A stretch of DNA of 53,039 nt from positions 1 to 53,039 of the forward strand of contig CAZTHC010000001.1 of the NCBI GenBank assembly GCA_964613425.1. The letters run 5' to 3'. Below the pieces are notes generated by a model. It ran no database searches. It saw only the letters and a program-made list of their open reading frames with translations, and had not been told where the DNA came from. The stretch is from CAZTHC01 sp964613425. GTDB taxonomy: Bacteria; Bacillota; Clostridia; TANB77; CAG-508. Each line of letters opens with the position of its first letter. Positions within the stretch are counted from its first letter, which is position 1. A program made the translations under genes and the position numbers. Shown here in pieces: positions 1 through 9,203 of this stretch.

Positions 1-9
1 TCTATGAAT

Positions 10-1857
10 ATGTGTGGAATTGTTGGAATTGCTAATTATACAAAAGATTTATCAAAAGATAAGTTTATTTTAGAAAAAATGAATAGTACTCTTAGTAAGC
101 GTGGACCTGATGAAGATGGTTATTTTATTGAAGATTGCGTATTGTTTGGTCACAAACGCTTAATTGTTATAGACCCAAAAGGTGGAAAACAACCTATGTC
201 TTTTAAAATTAATAATACTACATACACTATTATTTTTAACGGTCAAATTTATAATTCAAATGAATTAATGCAGGATTTAATTGAAGAAGGATTTGGCTTT
301 GATGGATATTGTGATACAGAAGTTTTGTTAAAGGGGTTTGTTTGTTGGGGTAAAAATGTATTAACAAAACTAAATGGAATTTTCTCTTTTGCTATATGGA
401 ATAATTCTACAAAAGAATTGTTTCTAGCAAGAGATTATTTTGGAACTAAGCCGCTTTATTATACCCTAATAAACGGTAATTTTATTTTTTCATCTGAAAT
501 AAAAGCAATACTGCAACACCCTGAAGTTACAACTATTGTTGATTCTTCTGGACTATGTGAATTAATTGGTTTAGGCCCTGCGCATACTCCTGGCACATCT
601 GTTTTTAAAAATATTTTCGAGCTTAAACCAGCACATTTTGCTATATATAACTCTTCCGGCTTATACTTTGAAAGATACTGGAAATTAGAAACCAAAGAAC
701 ACACAGATAATTTTTCTCAAACTTGTGATACTGTAAAATTTTTATTAGATGATTCTATTAAACATCAATTAGTTTCTGATGTTCCTTTGTGTGTAATGCT
801 TTCTGGTGGACTTGATTCTAGCATAATTACTGCTTATGCAAGCAATTATACTAACTCACAAAAGTTACCATATTTAAATACTTTTTCTGTTGATTATGTT
901 GATAATGATAAAAATTTCGTTAAGAGCGATTTTCAACCAAATTCAGATAGCTATTATATTAATATTATGAAAAATAAATTTAATACAAACCATCATAATA
1001 TAATAATTGATACTCCTGAATTAGTAGATTGCTTAGAAGATGCTATGGTTGCAAGAGATTTACCTGGTATGGCAGATGTTGACGCTTCCTTATTGCTATT
1101 TTGTAAATATATAAAAAAAGATGCTAGTGTAGTTTTATCTGGTGAATGTTCTGATGAAATATTTGCAGGTTATCCGTGGTTTTTTAGAAATGATGCATTA
1201 AATAGCAATACTTTTCCATGGTCACTTGCTATAGCAGAAAGGCAAAATCTATTAAATAACAATATATCTGCACAAGTTAATCTTCAAGAATATGTAGACT
1301 ATAGATATAATGAATGTTTATCTGAAATTGAATATTGTCCACAAGATTCTAATGATACAAAAGAAAAAAGGAAAATCACTTATTTAACAATGAATTGGTT
1401 TATGCAAACTTTACTTGACCGTTCAGATAGAATGTCTATGTTTAATGGTTTAGAACTTCGCGTACCATTTTGCGATCATAGACTAGTTCAATATTTATGG
1501 AATATTCCATGGGAAATTAAAGCATTAAATGGACGTGAAAAAGGATTATTGCGTTATATTGTAAAAGATATATTACCTTCTGAAATTGTAGATAGGAAAA
1601 AGAGCCCATATCCTAAAACACATAATCCTAATTACTTAAAGAAAGTAAAAAATATTTTGAATGATATCATTATTAATCCAAATTCACCTATTCTTTCTAT
1701 TTTGGATAAGAGTTGCATAGTAGATATTATAGAAACAAACGGTGAATCTTTTAGCAGGCCATGGTTTGGCCAATTAATGACTGGTCCACAGCTTATGGCA
1801 TATCTTTGCCAAGTTAATATGTGGCTTGAGAAATATCAACCTAAAATCGAATTATAA
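10..1857 (+). CDS. asnB: Asparagine synthetase (glutamine-hydrolysing), AsnB
   Basis: This cytoplasmic enzyme makes asparagine from aspartate, glutamine and ATP. I chose the ATG at 10 rather than the one at 4 because it places Cys at residue 2 (MCGIVGI), the N-terminal nucleophile of class II glutamine amidotransferases. The glutaminase domain (about residues 2-190) holds RGPD, GHKRL and the FNGQIYN segment. The synthetase domain has the PPi-binding loop SGGLDS at residues 265-270 and SGECSDEIFAGYP further on. At about 615 aa it matches AsnB length. The upstream region lies outside the window, so promoter and operon context are unknown. It is one of the few plus-strand genes and ends at a bidirectional terminator. 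It has no in-frame CGG codon. Confidence 0.95.
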   Translation: MCGIVGIANYTKDLSKDKFILEKMNSTLSKRGPDEDGYFIEDCVLFGHKRLIVIDPKGGKQPMSFKINNTTYTIIFNGQIYNSNELMQDLIEEGFGFDGYCDTEVLLKGFVCWGKNVLTKLNGIFSFAIWNNSTKELFLARDYFGTKPLYYTLINGNFIFSSEIKAILQHPEVTTIVDSSGLCELIGLGPAHTPGTSVFKNIFELKPAHFAIYNSSGLYFERYWKLETKEHTDNFSQTCDTVKFLLDDSIKHQLVSDVPLCVMLSGGLDSSIITAYASNYTNSQKLPYLNTFSVDYVDNDKNFVKSDFQPNSDSYYINIMKNKFNTNHHNIIIDTPELVDCLEDAMVARDLPGMADVDASLLLFCKYIKKDASVVLSGECSDEIFAGYPWFFRNDALNSNTFPWSLAIAERQNLLNNNISAQVNLQEYVDYRYNECLSEIEYCPQDSNDTKEKRKITYLTMNWFMQTLLDRSDRMSMFNGLELRVPFCDHRLVQYLWNIPWEIKALNGREKGLLRYIVKDILPSEIVDRKKSPYPKTHNPNYLKKVKNILNDIIINPNSPILSILDKSCIVDIIETNGESFSRPWFGQLMTGPQLMAYLCQVNMWLEKYQPKIEL

Positions 1858-1869
1858 AAGGAAACTACA

Positions 1870-1912
1870 AAAAAGCAGAGTATTATCAATAAAGATAATA
1901 CTCTGTCTTTTT
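1870..1912. terminator. Bidirectional terminator between asnB and the zinc-ribbon gene
   Basis: A perfect 12-bp stem (CAGAGTATTATC at 1876-1887 and its complement at 1894-1905) encloses a 6-nt loop. An A-run precedes it and a T-run follows, so it can terminate asnB on the plus strand and the converging gene on the minus strand. Confidence 0.85.
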
Positions 1913-1927
1913 GTTATTCGTTGATTT

Positions 1928-2152
1928 TTAATCCCGAAAAACAAATTTTTTACCCTTACATCTGTAACAGATTCCAATTTCTACTTCATCTAATTCTGTT
2001 ACCCCTTCTCCTTCGCATACCGGGCAAATAATCATACCCTCAGGTAAATATTCCGCCTGGTCTTCCAACTCATGAGCTTTTTTGTGTAAAGCATACAGAT
2101 ATGGTGAAGGGAAATTTTCCTCATCACAATACTCACATTTACACCTATACAT
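1928..2152 (-). CDS. Small zinc-ribbon protein (74 aa), unknown function
   Basis: This 74-aa protein has two Cys-pair knuckles: CKCEYC near the N-terminus, and a DnaJ-like pair CPVCEGEG and CYRCKGKK in the C-terminal half. It is probably a zinc-binding ribbon, but the role is unknown. The ATG at 2152 was preferred to a TTG eight codons upstream because a strong Shine-Dalgarno (GGGAGGAG) ends about 5 nt before it. Its penultimate codon (1934-1936) is CGG, one of only two in-frame CGG codons in the window not at an evident frameshift. If the C were skipped there, reading would continue about 27 codons through the terminator to a TAA at 1852-1854. Confidence 0.7.
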   Translation of the reverse strand: MYRCKCEYCDEENFPSPYLYALHKKAHELEDQAEYLPEGMIICPVCEGEGVTELDEVEIGICYRCKGKKFVFRD

Positions 2153-2307
2153 AAGCTCTCCTCCCTTTTTAGGCAATAGCCTTTTTAGTGGTTTACAATA
2201 GTTCTTCTATATATAAACTCCTAACTAGGAGATTTAAAAAGTTTACAAATGAATATTATCACACAAAGAAATATTTTTCAACATATTTCGACAAATTATT
2301 TTAGTTT

Positions 2308-2934
2308 TTAATATGCCCATCCATACCAAGAAGTATCTCCATAGAATCTAGCAGGAGTATATAAAATGCATGAATACGTTGCATTCAAATGAGCCATTCT
2401 TATGCTCTGTGTTCCCACTAGATTGTTAAAATATCCACTCCATTCGCCAACTGCTTGAGAGTTTACTGAAGTAAACCATCCAACAAATCCTCTGTTTGAG
2501 TATCCATTAATATGAAAAGCATCTGCAAAAGCTGTAGTTTTTCCTGTAGAGCAAGCATTTAATATCACTAAATGCCAATTACCTACAATATGTTGCGGTC
2601 CTATTGCTTGATCAATAGATATTTGTTGTCCTTCATTTCCATGACCTAAGAAAGCTAAAGCATAATTATTTCCGGAAAAATGTATATAATTATACACATC
2701 ACTTATATATGGAGTTGTTTCAAATCCTCCGCTTCCACTATTTGATACATTTATATATCCCAATTTATTAAAAACCGAAACCATATTATTAGCAGCAGTT
2801 TGAGCTCCACCCCAATTTTGTACATTTGCACCTAGAAAATGTTTAACCTGATCTGTTGAAGCATAACTATTTATCGAAAAACTTAATAATATGAAATTTA
2901 AAAATAACACTATATAGATAAACTTTCTTTTCAT
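2308..2934 (-). CDS. Secreted protein with a caspase-fold-like His/Cys dyad
   Basis: This is a protein of about 208 aa with an N-terminal signal peptide (MKRK, then a hydrophobic stretch ending near SYAS). The mature part contains ALAFLGHGNEG and, about 45 residues later, LVILNACSTG. The pairing of HG after one strand and AC-S/T-G after the next resembles the catalytic dyad of clan CD peptidases (caspase, gingipain and CHAT families). The function is inferred from these two motifs only. The ATG at 2934 has AGGAGG upstream, inside the end of the preceding gene; a GTG at 2946 overlaps that Shine-Dalgarno and is unlikely. The gene is coupled to the membrane-anchored PepSY-like gene before it. 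Confidence 0.6.
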   Translation of the reverse strand: MKRKFIYIVLFLNFILLSFSINSYASTDQVKHFLGANVQNWGGAQTAANNMVSVFNKLGYINVSNSGSGGFETTPYISDVYNYIHFSGNNYALAFLGHGNEGQQISIDQAIGPQHIVGNWHLVILNACSTGKTTAFADAFHINGYSNRGFVGWFTSVNSQAVGEWSGYFNNLVGTQSIRMAHLNATYSCILYTPARFYGDTSWYGWAY

Positions 2935-2935
2935 A

Positions 2936-3868
2936 TTATAAAGCACCTCCTATTGTCTCATTACCTCCTATAATCTCGCCTGTTGTGCAATCTACATATA
3001 TTTGGGTTTTTGAATTATTATTACATGTAAATACATATGCTTTTCTAAGTCTACATATATTTTTATATTCATAATTATTTTTGTACCAAAAATAGTTTGG
3101 TGCAACAATTTGAATTTCAGATGTCATTTCGGTGAAAGAAATTTTTTTCGTATAATTCTCTGCGATTTCTCTTGCATCTTTTTCTGATATTTTTATTTCA
3201 TTATTATCAAATTTATAATTTAATATAGCTAAATTTGCAATTTCATTTGTTTCTGGTGAAAAAGAAATCCTTATTGATTCTCCTGGGTTAAATAAATTTT
3301 CATATTTCTTTTCAAAAACAGCTGTCCATATTTGATCATCGAATTTTTCTATCAATTTCAATTCAAATTTTTCATAATCTTTTAACTTTATATTCTTATA
3401 GACATTTAAAGCTTTCTCTTTTATCTGTTCTTCAGTCAAACTAGTATTCTTTAGGTTTGCCACCTTTTGTGTATAATTAATCAACTCTCCACTATCTGCA
3501 TTAATACTAATAATATCATTTTCTAATTGAATAACTTGTTCAATTCTAGAGTATCTGCTGTTCTCATAGAAGTTGACTTTATACTCGTTTTGATCTATCT
3601 TTTCTGCTAATTTAGATTTTTCCATATTTGTTATGCCTTTTATCTTAGTCATGTATTCCTTCAATTTCTCATTTACTAATTTATTAGTTAAAGTACTTTC
3701 ATATGATATTATCTTATATGTGTTAAGATAATCTTCTAGCTTTTCACCTGTCAAAATTTTGTCTTTTTCATTTGCTTTATTTGTTGCAAAAGTAAATATG
3801 TTAAAAATACATATTAATAAAACAACAAATATAGCAAATACAATTATAATTTTTTTCTTATTTTTCAT
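2936..3868 (-). CDS. Membrane-anchored PepSY/YcdB-like protein
   Basis: This 310-aa protein starts with one N-terminal membrane segment (about residues 5-28), and the rest is predicted to be extracellular. Two repeated alpha/beta units can be seen, each with a helix such as LTEEQIKEKALNVYKN or ISEKDAREIAENYTKK followed by strands. The C-terminal IYVDCTTGEIIGG resembles the end of PepSY/YcdB-like domains, which often act as peptidase inhibitors or chaperones. Translation starts at an ATG after an AAGGGGG Shine-Dalgarno. The next gene, with the caspase-like dyad, has its ribosome site inside the end of this one, which suggests a two-gene operon. An inhibitor or chaperone role toward that partner is inference. 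Confidence 0.55.
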   Translation of the reverse strand: MKNKKKIIIVFAIFVVLLICIFNIFTFATNKANEKDKILTGEKLEDYLNTYKIISYESTLTNKLVNEKLKEYMTKIKGITNMEKSKLAEKIDQNEYKVNFYENSRYSRIEQVIQLENDIISINADSGELINYTQKVANLKNTSLTEEQIKEKALNVYKNIKLKDYEKFELKLIEKFDDQIWTAVFEKKYENLFNPGESIRISFSPETNEIANLAILNYKFDNNEIKISEKDAREIAENYTKKISFTEMTSEIQIVAPNYFWYKNNYEYKNICRLRKAYVFTCNNNSKTQIYVDCTTGEIIGGNETIGGAL

Positions 3869-3895
3869 AATATCCCCCTTTTCATCATTATGATA

Positions 3896-3924
3896 ATACT
3901 ATAACTATATTGTTCTTCTGTCAA
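3896..3924 (-). promoter_or_regulatory. Sigma-A-type promoter of the PepSY/caspase-like pair
   Basis: On the minus strand TTGACA (3919-3924) and TAGTAT (3896-3901) are 17 nt apart, about 30 nt upstream of the ATG at 3868. Confidence 0.6.
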
Positions 3925-4026
3925 TAAAATTTCATTTACAAAATTCGACAATTATTGACTTTCTTTCTATTAAACATTCAGTATACTTGCTGTTTATATT
4001 ATTAAATGCTTTTTAATATAACATTT

Positions 4027-6627
4027 TTATTTTAGTTTTCCTTTTATTTTCACTAATATATTCAATGCATCTATTGGTGTTAGTTCATTTAGATTTATCT
4101 TGTCTATTTCATGTGCTACTTCTGCTATTTTGTAATTATACATATCTAATTGACCATCTAATAATTTTTTTGATTCTTTTTCATTTACTTTTACTTTTTT
4201 CTCTAATGTTCTTAATATTTCGTTTGCTCTTTCTACTGTTACTTGTGGCACTCCTGCTAATTTTGCAACATGTATTCCATAACTTTCATCTGTTCCGCCA
4301 CGCAATATCTTTCTTAAAAATATTACATCTTCACCTTTTTCTTTTACTGCAACAGAATAGTTTTTTACACCTTCTACTTTTCCTTCTAAATCTGTTAGCT
4401 CATGATAATGTGTTGCAAATAGTGTTTTTGCACCACATTTTTCTTTATTTGCTATATATTCTACAACTGCCCATGCTATTGAAAGTCCATCATATGTAGA
4501 TGTTCCTCTTCCAATTTCATCTAATACCACTAAACTATTACTAGTTGCATTTTTTAATATTGTTGCAACCTCCATCATTTCTACCATAAAAGTACTTTGA
4601 CCCATACTTAAATCATCAGATGCTCCAACTCTCGTAAAAATTTTATCTACTACACCTATTTTAGCAAAACTCGCTGGAACAAAGCTTCCTATTTGAGACA
4701 TTAATGTTATTAATGCTACTTGTCTCATATATGTAGATTTACCAGCCATATTAGGTCCTGTAATTATAGATAATCTATCTTCTTCTTTATTTAAATATGT
4801 ATCGTTTTGTACGAAACTTCCAGATGGAAGCATTTTTTCAATTACTGGATGACGTCCATCTTTTATATCTATTTCTCCGCTTTTATCTACTATTGGGCAC
4901 ACATAAGAAAAATCTTCTGCAACTGTTGCATATGAAGTTAAAACATCTAATGAAGAAATAATATTTGCAGATTTTTGAATTCTTTCTATTTGTTTTTCTA
5001 TCTTTTCACGTATTTGTATGAATATTTCATATTCTAAAGATATTATTTTTTCTTCTGCTCCTAATATTTTTTCTTCTAAATCTTTTAGCTCTTCTGTTAT
5101 AAATCTTTCACAATTTGTTAATGTTTGTTTTCGTATGTATCTGTCTGGAACTAAGTTCATATATGAACGAGTCACTTCTAAATAATATCCAAAAACCTTT
5201 GTATAACCTACTTTTAAATTTTTTATTCCTGTTAATTCTTTTTCCTTTGCTTCTAATTGAATAATCCAATTTTTACCTTCTATAGTTGCATTTCTATATG
5301 TATCTACATCTACATTGTATCCTTTTTTAATTATTCCACCTTCTTTAATTGTAATTGGTGGTTCATCTATTATTGAAATTTCAATTAAGTCTGCAATATC
5401 TTTTAACTCATCTAAGTTTACATATAAATTTTGTAATAACTCACACTTAGTTGTTGCTAAAACTGCTTTTAACTCTGGTAATTGCTGTAAAGAATTTTTT
5501 AAAGAAATCATATCTCGTGCATTTGCATTTCCATAAGCTATTTTTCCTACGAGTCTTTCTATATCATATATTTTCTTTAAAGATTGTATAACATCTCCTC
5601 TTAGCATTGCGCCTTCTTTTAATTCTTTTGTTGCATTTAATCTTTTATTAATTTCTATTGTATCTATTAATGGTTCGTTAATCCATCTTCTTAAAAGTCT
5701 TCCTCCCATTGATGTACAAGTTTTGTCTAATACCCATAATAATGTGCCTTTTTTAGCTCCATCCTTCATTTTTTCTGTTAATTCTAAATTTCTTCTTGCA
5801 CTAATATCTAAAGACATATATTTAGTTGTTGAATATATTTTAATTTTATTTATATGTTCCAATTTTATTTTTTGTGTTTGATTTAAATATTCTAATAGTC
5901 CATTAATAGAGCATACCTCAAACAAATTCTCTTCTAGCGTTTCTAATTTTTTTTCAGTATCTGTAATAAATGTATATTTTTCTAATAACTCAATTGTATC
6001 TTCTTTAAATGTTTCTTCACCAAAATTTGTTATGTATGAATTGAATCTTTCTCTTATTTTCGAAATTTCCTCTGTTGAATTCATAAATAGTTCATTAACA
6101 ATAATTTCTGCAGGTGAATATTTTGAAAGTTCATCTAATAATTTTTCAAAATTGTTAGAATCCTTTATAGATGTAGCAAAAAAATCTCCTGTTGTAATAT
6201 CACATACAGATAATCCAAAATATAAACCTTTTTTGAATATTGCAGCAATGTAATTGTTTTTCTTTTCATCTAACATATTTGCTTCTATTACAGTTCCTGG
6301 TGTTACAACTCTTATTACATCTCTTTTTACAATTCCCTTACATTGTTTTGGATCTTCTAATTGCTCACAAATAGCAACTTTATATCCTTTTGCTATTAAT
6401 CTTGAAATATAATTTTCTGCAGCATGAAAAGGAATTCCGCACATTGGTGCACGTTCCTCTAATCCACAATCTCTACCAGTTAAAGTTATTTCTAGTTCTC
6501 TAGATGCTGTTATAGCATCATCAAAGAACATTTCATAGAAATCTCCTAATCTATAGAAAATTATACAATCTTTATATTCCTCTTTTATTTGCAAATAATG
6601 TTGCATCATTGGTGAAACTTCTGCCAC
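4027..6627 (-). CDS. mutS: DNA mismatch repair protein MutS
   Basis: MutS recognises mismatches and small loops in DNA and recruits the repair machinery through its ATPase. The mismatch-reading Phe-X-Glu motif lies in GDFYEMF near residue 30. The Walker A GPNMAGKS lies near residue 620, followed by the Walker B DEIGRGTSTYDG and the signature FATHYHEL. The length of 866 aa is typical. It starts with GTG at 6627, preceded by AAAGGAGA inside the end of miaB, whose stop codon is directly adjacent, so the two are translationally coupled. I saw no mutL downstream; the next genes belong to another unit. There is no in-frame CGG in its 866 codons. Confidence 0.97.
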   Translation of the reverse strand: MAEVSPMMQHYLQIKEEYKDCIIFYRLGDFYEMFFDDAITASRELEITLTGRDCGLEERAPMCGIPFHAAENYISRLIAKGYKVAICEQLEDPKQCKGIVKRDVIRVVTPGTVIEANMLDEKKNNYIAAIFKKGLYFGLSVCDITTGDFFATSIKDSNNFEKLLDELSKYSPAEIIVNELFMNSTEEISKIRERFNSYITNFGEETFKEDTIELLEKYTFITDTEKKLETLEENLFEVCSINGLLEYLNQTQKIKLEHINKIKIYSTTKYMSLDISARRNLELTEKMKDGAKKGTLLWVLDKTCTSMGGRLLRRWINEPLIDTIEINKRLNATKELKEGAMLRGDVIQSLKKIYDIERLVGKIAYGNANARDMISLKNSLQQLPELKAVLATTKCELLQNLYVNLDELKDIADLIEISIIDEPPITIKEGGIIKKGYNVDVDTYRNATIEGKNWIIQLEAKEKELTGIKNLKVGYTKVFGYYLEVTRSYMNLVPDRYIRKQTLTNCERFITEELKDLEEKILGAEEKIISLEYEIFIQIREKIEKQIERIQKSANIISSLDVLTSYATVAEDFSYVCPIVDKSGEIDIKDGRHPVIEKMLPSGSFVQNDTYLNKEEDRLSIITGPNMAGKSTYMRQVALITLMSQIGSFVPASFAKIGVVDKIFTRVGASDDLSMGQSTFMVEMMEVATILKNATSNSLVVLDEIGRGTSTYDGLSIAWAVVEYIANKEKCGAKTLFATHYHELTDLEGKVEGVKNYSVAVKEKGEDVIFLRKILRGGTDESYGIHVAKLAGVPQVTVERANEILRTLEKKVKVNEKESKKLLDGQLDMYNYKIAEVAHEIDKINLNELTPIDALNILVKIKGKLK

Positions 6628-8010
6628 TTATATCTCTCCTTTTAAATACCATAAATGTTCTGATACTATTTTTACATTTATTATTTTTCCTATCAAACTT
6701 TCATTTCCTTCAAAAATTATTACTTTATTTGTATCTGTTCTTCCTGTAAGTGTACTTGAATTATTTTTACTAACCCCTTCAACTAATACTTTTTGAATTG
6801 TTCCTATGTACTTTTTATTATTTTCGCTTGTTATATTATCAACCAATTTCTTCAATTTATCAAATCTATTATGCTTAATTTCATCTGGAATTTGATTTTC
6901 CATTTTATCTGCTGGTGTTCCAACTCTTCTTGAATATATAAACATAAATACTTGTTCAAAGTTAATCTTTCTAACTACATCTAATGTATCTTCAAAATTT
7001 TCTTCTGTCTCTCCTGGAAATCCAACTATTATATCTGTTGAAAAAACCGCTTCCGGAATTTCTTTTTTTATCTTTTCAGCTAATACAATATACTCTTCCT
7101 TTGTATATTTTCTATTCATTTTCTTTAATATTTCAGTACTTCCAGACTGAAGAGGCAAATGAATAATTCTACTTATCTTTTTGCAATCCCTTATCGTACT
7201 AATTACATCATCTTTAAAATCTTTTGGATGTGGTGAAATAAATTTTATAATGTCTATTCCATCTATTTCATTTACTCTTCTTAATAACTCTGCAAAGCTC
7301 ACTTCTATACCATTTTCAATACCTTTATATGAATTTACATTTTGTCCTAACAAAGTTATCTCTTTATAACCCTCTTGTGCAAGTTGTCTTATCTCATTTA
7401 AAATATCTTCTGGAGCTCTACTTCTTTCTCTTCCTCTAACATATGGAACTATACAATATGTACAAAAATTATTACAGCCATACATAATTGTTACAGAAGC
7501 TTGTTTATCATCACTTCTTTTTATTGGCAACCCTTCATATATTTTTCCATCTATATCTAGTATATCTCTTATTTTTGAGTTATTCATTAATGTTTTATAT
7601 AAGTTTTCAGGTAACTTATGAAGTGTATGCGTACCTAAAATAATATCTACATATGGATAACTTTTCTTTAATTTTTCTACAATATGTTTTTCTTGCATCA
7701 TACATCCGCATAAAACTATAATTGCATTGTTTTTTTCTTTTAGTCTTTTTAATTCTCCAACTTTCCCGAATAATTTTTCTTCAGCATTTTCTCTAACACA
7801 ACATGTATTAATTATAAAAAGGTTAGTTTCTTCTAGAAGTTCTGTCTTTTCATAATTCATTTTATCCATCATTCCTGAAAGTTTCTCAGAATCATTTTCA
7901 TTTAGTTTACAACCCATAGTTAATATGTAATACTTTTGTTTTTCTGTTATATATAAGGTACATTCTTCAACCTTTTTCATATATTCAAATTGTTCTTGTA
8001 TTTCGTTCAT
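6628..8010 (-). CDS. miaB: tRNA-2-methylthio-N6-dimethylallyladenosine synthase MiaB
   Basis: This radical-SAM methylthiotransferase modifies A37 of tRNAs that read UNN codons. The N-terminal UPF0004 domain carries three cluster-binding cysteines (TMGCKLNENDSE, INTCCVRENAEEK, VLCGCMMQ). The radical-SAM motif CNNFCTYC lies near residue 178, followed by VPYVRGRERSR. A TRAM RNA-binding domain forms the last 60 or so residues. The length of 460 aa is normal. The neighbouring order miaB-mutS is common in Clostridia. The start at 8010 has a GGGAGA ribosome site. Confidence 0.95.
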   Translation of the reverse strand: MNEIQEQFEYMKKVEECTLYITEKQKYYILTMGCKLNENDSEKLSGMMDKMNYEKTELLEETNLFIINTCCVRENAEEKLFGKVGELKRLKEKNNAIIVLCGCMMQEKHIVEKLKKSYPYVDIILGTHTLHKLPENLYKTLMNNSKIRDILDIDGKIYEGLPIKRSDDKQASVTIMYGCNNFCTYCIVPYVRGRERSRAPEDILNEIRQLAQEGYKEITLLGQNVNSYKGIENGIEVSFAELLRRVNEIDGIDIIKFISPHPKDFKDDVISTIRDCKKISRIIHLPLQSGSTEILKKMNRKYTKEEYIVLAEKIKKEIPEAVFSTDIIVGFPGETEENFEDTLDVVRKINFEQVFMFIYSRRVGTPADKMENQIPDEIKHNRFDKLKKLVDNITSENNKKYIGTIQKVLVEGVSKNNSSTLTGRTDTNKVIIFEGNESLIGKIINVKIVSEHLWYLKGEI

Positions 8011-8020
8011 TGTTTTCTCC

Positions 8021-8530
8021 CTATTTTTTTGACTCTACACTATTATTTAAAAAATTTCTAATTGATTCTACCGAACTTTTTCTGACTTTTCCTTCTTCAT
8101 AAGCAAGAAATATTTCATCTGGACTCATCCAAATAACATCTTCTACTTCTTCCTCTTGAAGCTGCATATCTTTTTTATAATAATTAGCATTTAAGTAATA
8201 TATCTCAAAAAAAGCTATTTTATTTGCTAATCTTTCTTCTACTAATGTTATATCATTTGCATCTATTCTTAATCCTTGTTCTTCAAACATTTCTCTGACA
8301 ATTGTAGTTTTGCTATCTTCCCCATGTAGAACATGCCCACTTGGTAAAGATAAAATACTACCTTTTTGCTTAGAGGTTAATTGCATCATTATATCACCGT
8401 TGTTATTTCTAACTATTATAGCTGATACTAAAATATGATATCCTTCTGGCAATTCTTTTTCTTTTAACCTTTGAATTACTATTCCAGTATTATTTTTATT
8501 ATCATCAAATAAATCTATTAATTCATCCAT
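8021..8530 (-). CDS. NUDIX hydrolase
   Basis: This 169-aa cytoplasmic hydrolase has a perfect Nudix box (G-x5-E-x7-REUxEExGU) in the stretch from GHVLHGED to REMFEEQGL, around residues 68-90. Nudix enzymes cleave nucleoside diphosphates linked to another group; the substrate cannot be told from sequence. It lies just upstream of miaB and downstream of rpe, and the short gaps suggest one transcription unit. Confidence 0.85.
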   Translation of the reverse strand: MDELIDLFDDNKNNTGIVIQRLKEKELPEGYHILVSAIIVRNNNGDIMMQLTSKQKGSILSLPSGHVLHGEDSKTTIVREMFEEQGLRIDANDITLVEERLANKIAFFEIYYLNANYYKKDMQLQEEEVEDVIWMSPDEIFLAYEEGKVRKSSVESIRNFLNNSVESKK

Positions 8531-8546
8531 ACAGTTCTCTTTCTTT

Positions 8547-9203
8547 TTATTCTTTCAATTTATTCATTGTATCTTTATAGTTTTCAGATTTAATTATTGT
8601 ATTTCCAACAACCAATATTTCTGCACCGCTTGCTTTTAATAAATTACTATTTTCTAAAGTAATTCCACCATCTACTTCTATATATGTCTCTAAATTGTTG
8701 TTATCTATATGTTCTTTTAATTCACTTACTTTATCAATTGTATTTTCTATTAACTCTTGTCCACCTTTTCCTGGTTCTACTGTCATTACTAATACTAAAT
8801 TAATATATGGTAAGTATTCAAGTACTTCACTAATACTAGTATTTGGGCTTATTGCAATTCCTATTTTTACTCCATTTTCTTTTATATAGTTTATAAGTTC
8901 AGGTATTTGCTTTTTTTCTACAGCTTCAATATGAAATGTAATTATACTTGGTCCAAATACTATATATTTTTCTATATATTCCTTTATATCTTTAACCATA
9001 AAATGTATATCTAATGGTATATTTGTTATTTGTTTTAAATTTGAACAATTCTCATACATTATTTCATCTGTATTGTTTTCTACAAAATTACCATCCATAA
9101 CGTCTATATGAAAATAGTTTGTTCCTGCTGTTTCTATATTATAAAATGTTTTAAGTGCTTCGTCTTTTTCTACAGATAACACTGAAGTTGATATTTCTAC
9201 CAT
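8547..9203 (-). CDS. rpe: Ribulose-phosphate 3-epimerase
   Basis: This TIM-barrel enzyme interconverts ribulose-5-phosphate and xylulose-5-phosphate in the pentose phosphate pathway. Family motifs in order are STSVLSVEKDEA (a divergent start where most have APSILSAD), FHIDVMDGNFVEN, DIHFMVKD, MTVEPGKGGQ and VDGGIT. The length is 218 aa. Its ATG overlaps the end of rsgA by 7 nt, with the ribosome site inside rsgA. The rsgA-rpe order after prkC is the usual Firmicutes arrangement. The altered first motif makes it somewhat divergent, but the metal and phosphate sites are recognisable. Confidence 0.88.
   Translation of the reverse strand: MVEISTSVLSVEKDEALKTFYNIETAGTNYFHIDVMDGNFVENNTDEIMYENCSNLKQITNIPLDIHFMVKDIKEYIEKYIVFGPSIITFHIEAVEKKQIPELINYIKENGVKIGIAISPNTSISEVLEYLPYINLVLVMTVEPGKGGQELIENTIDKVSELKEHIDNNNLETYIEVDGGITLENSNLLKASGAEILVVGNTIIKSENYKDTMNKLKE

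Noticed and set aside
459..704. Minus-strand frame of 81 aa inside asnB, and many similar frames opposite other genes
   Set aside because: They lie wholly opposite strong coding sequence, lack ribosome sites and give low-complexity Leu/Phe/Ser-rich proteins typical of AT-rich antisense frames.
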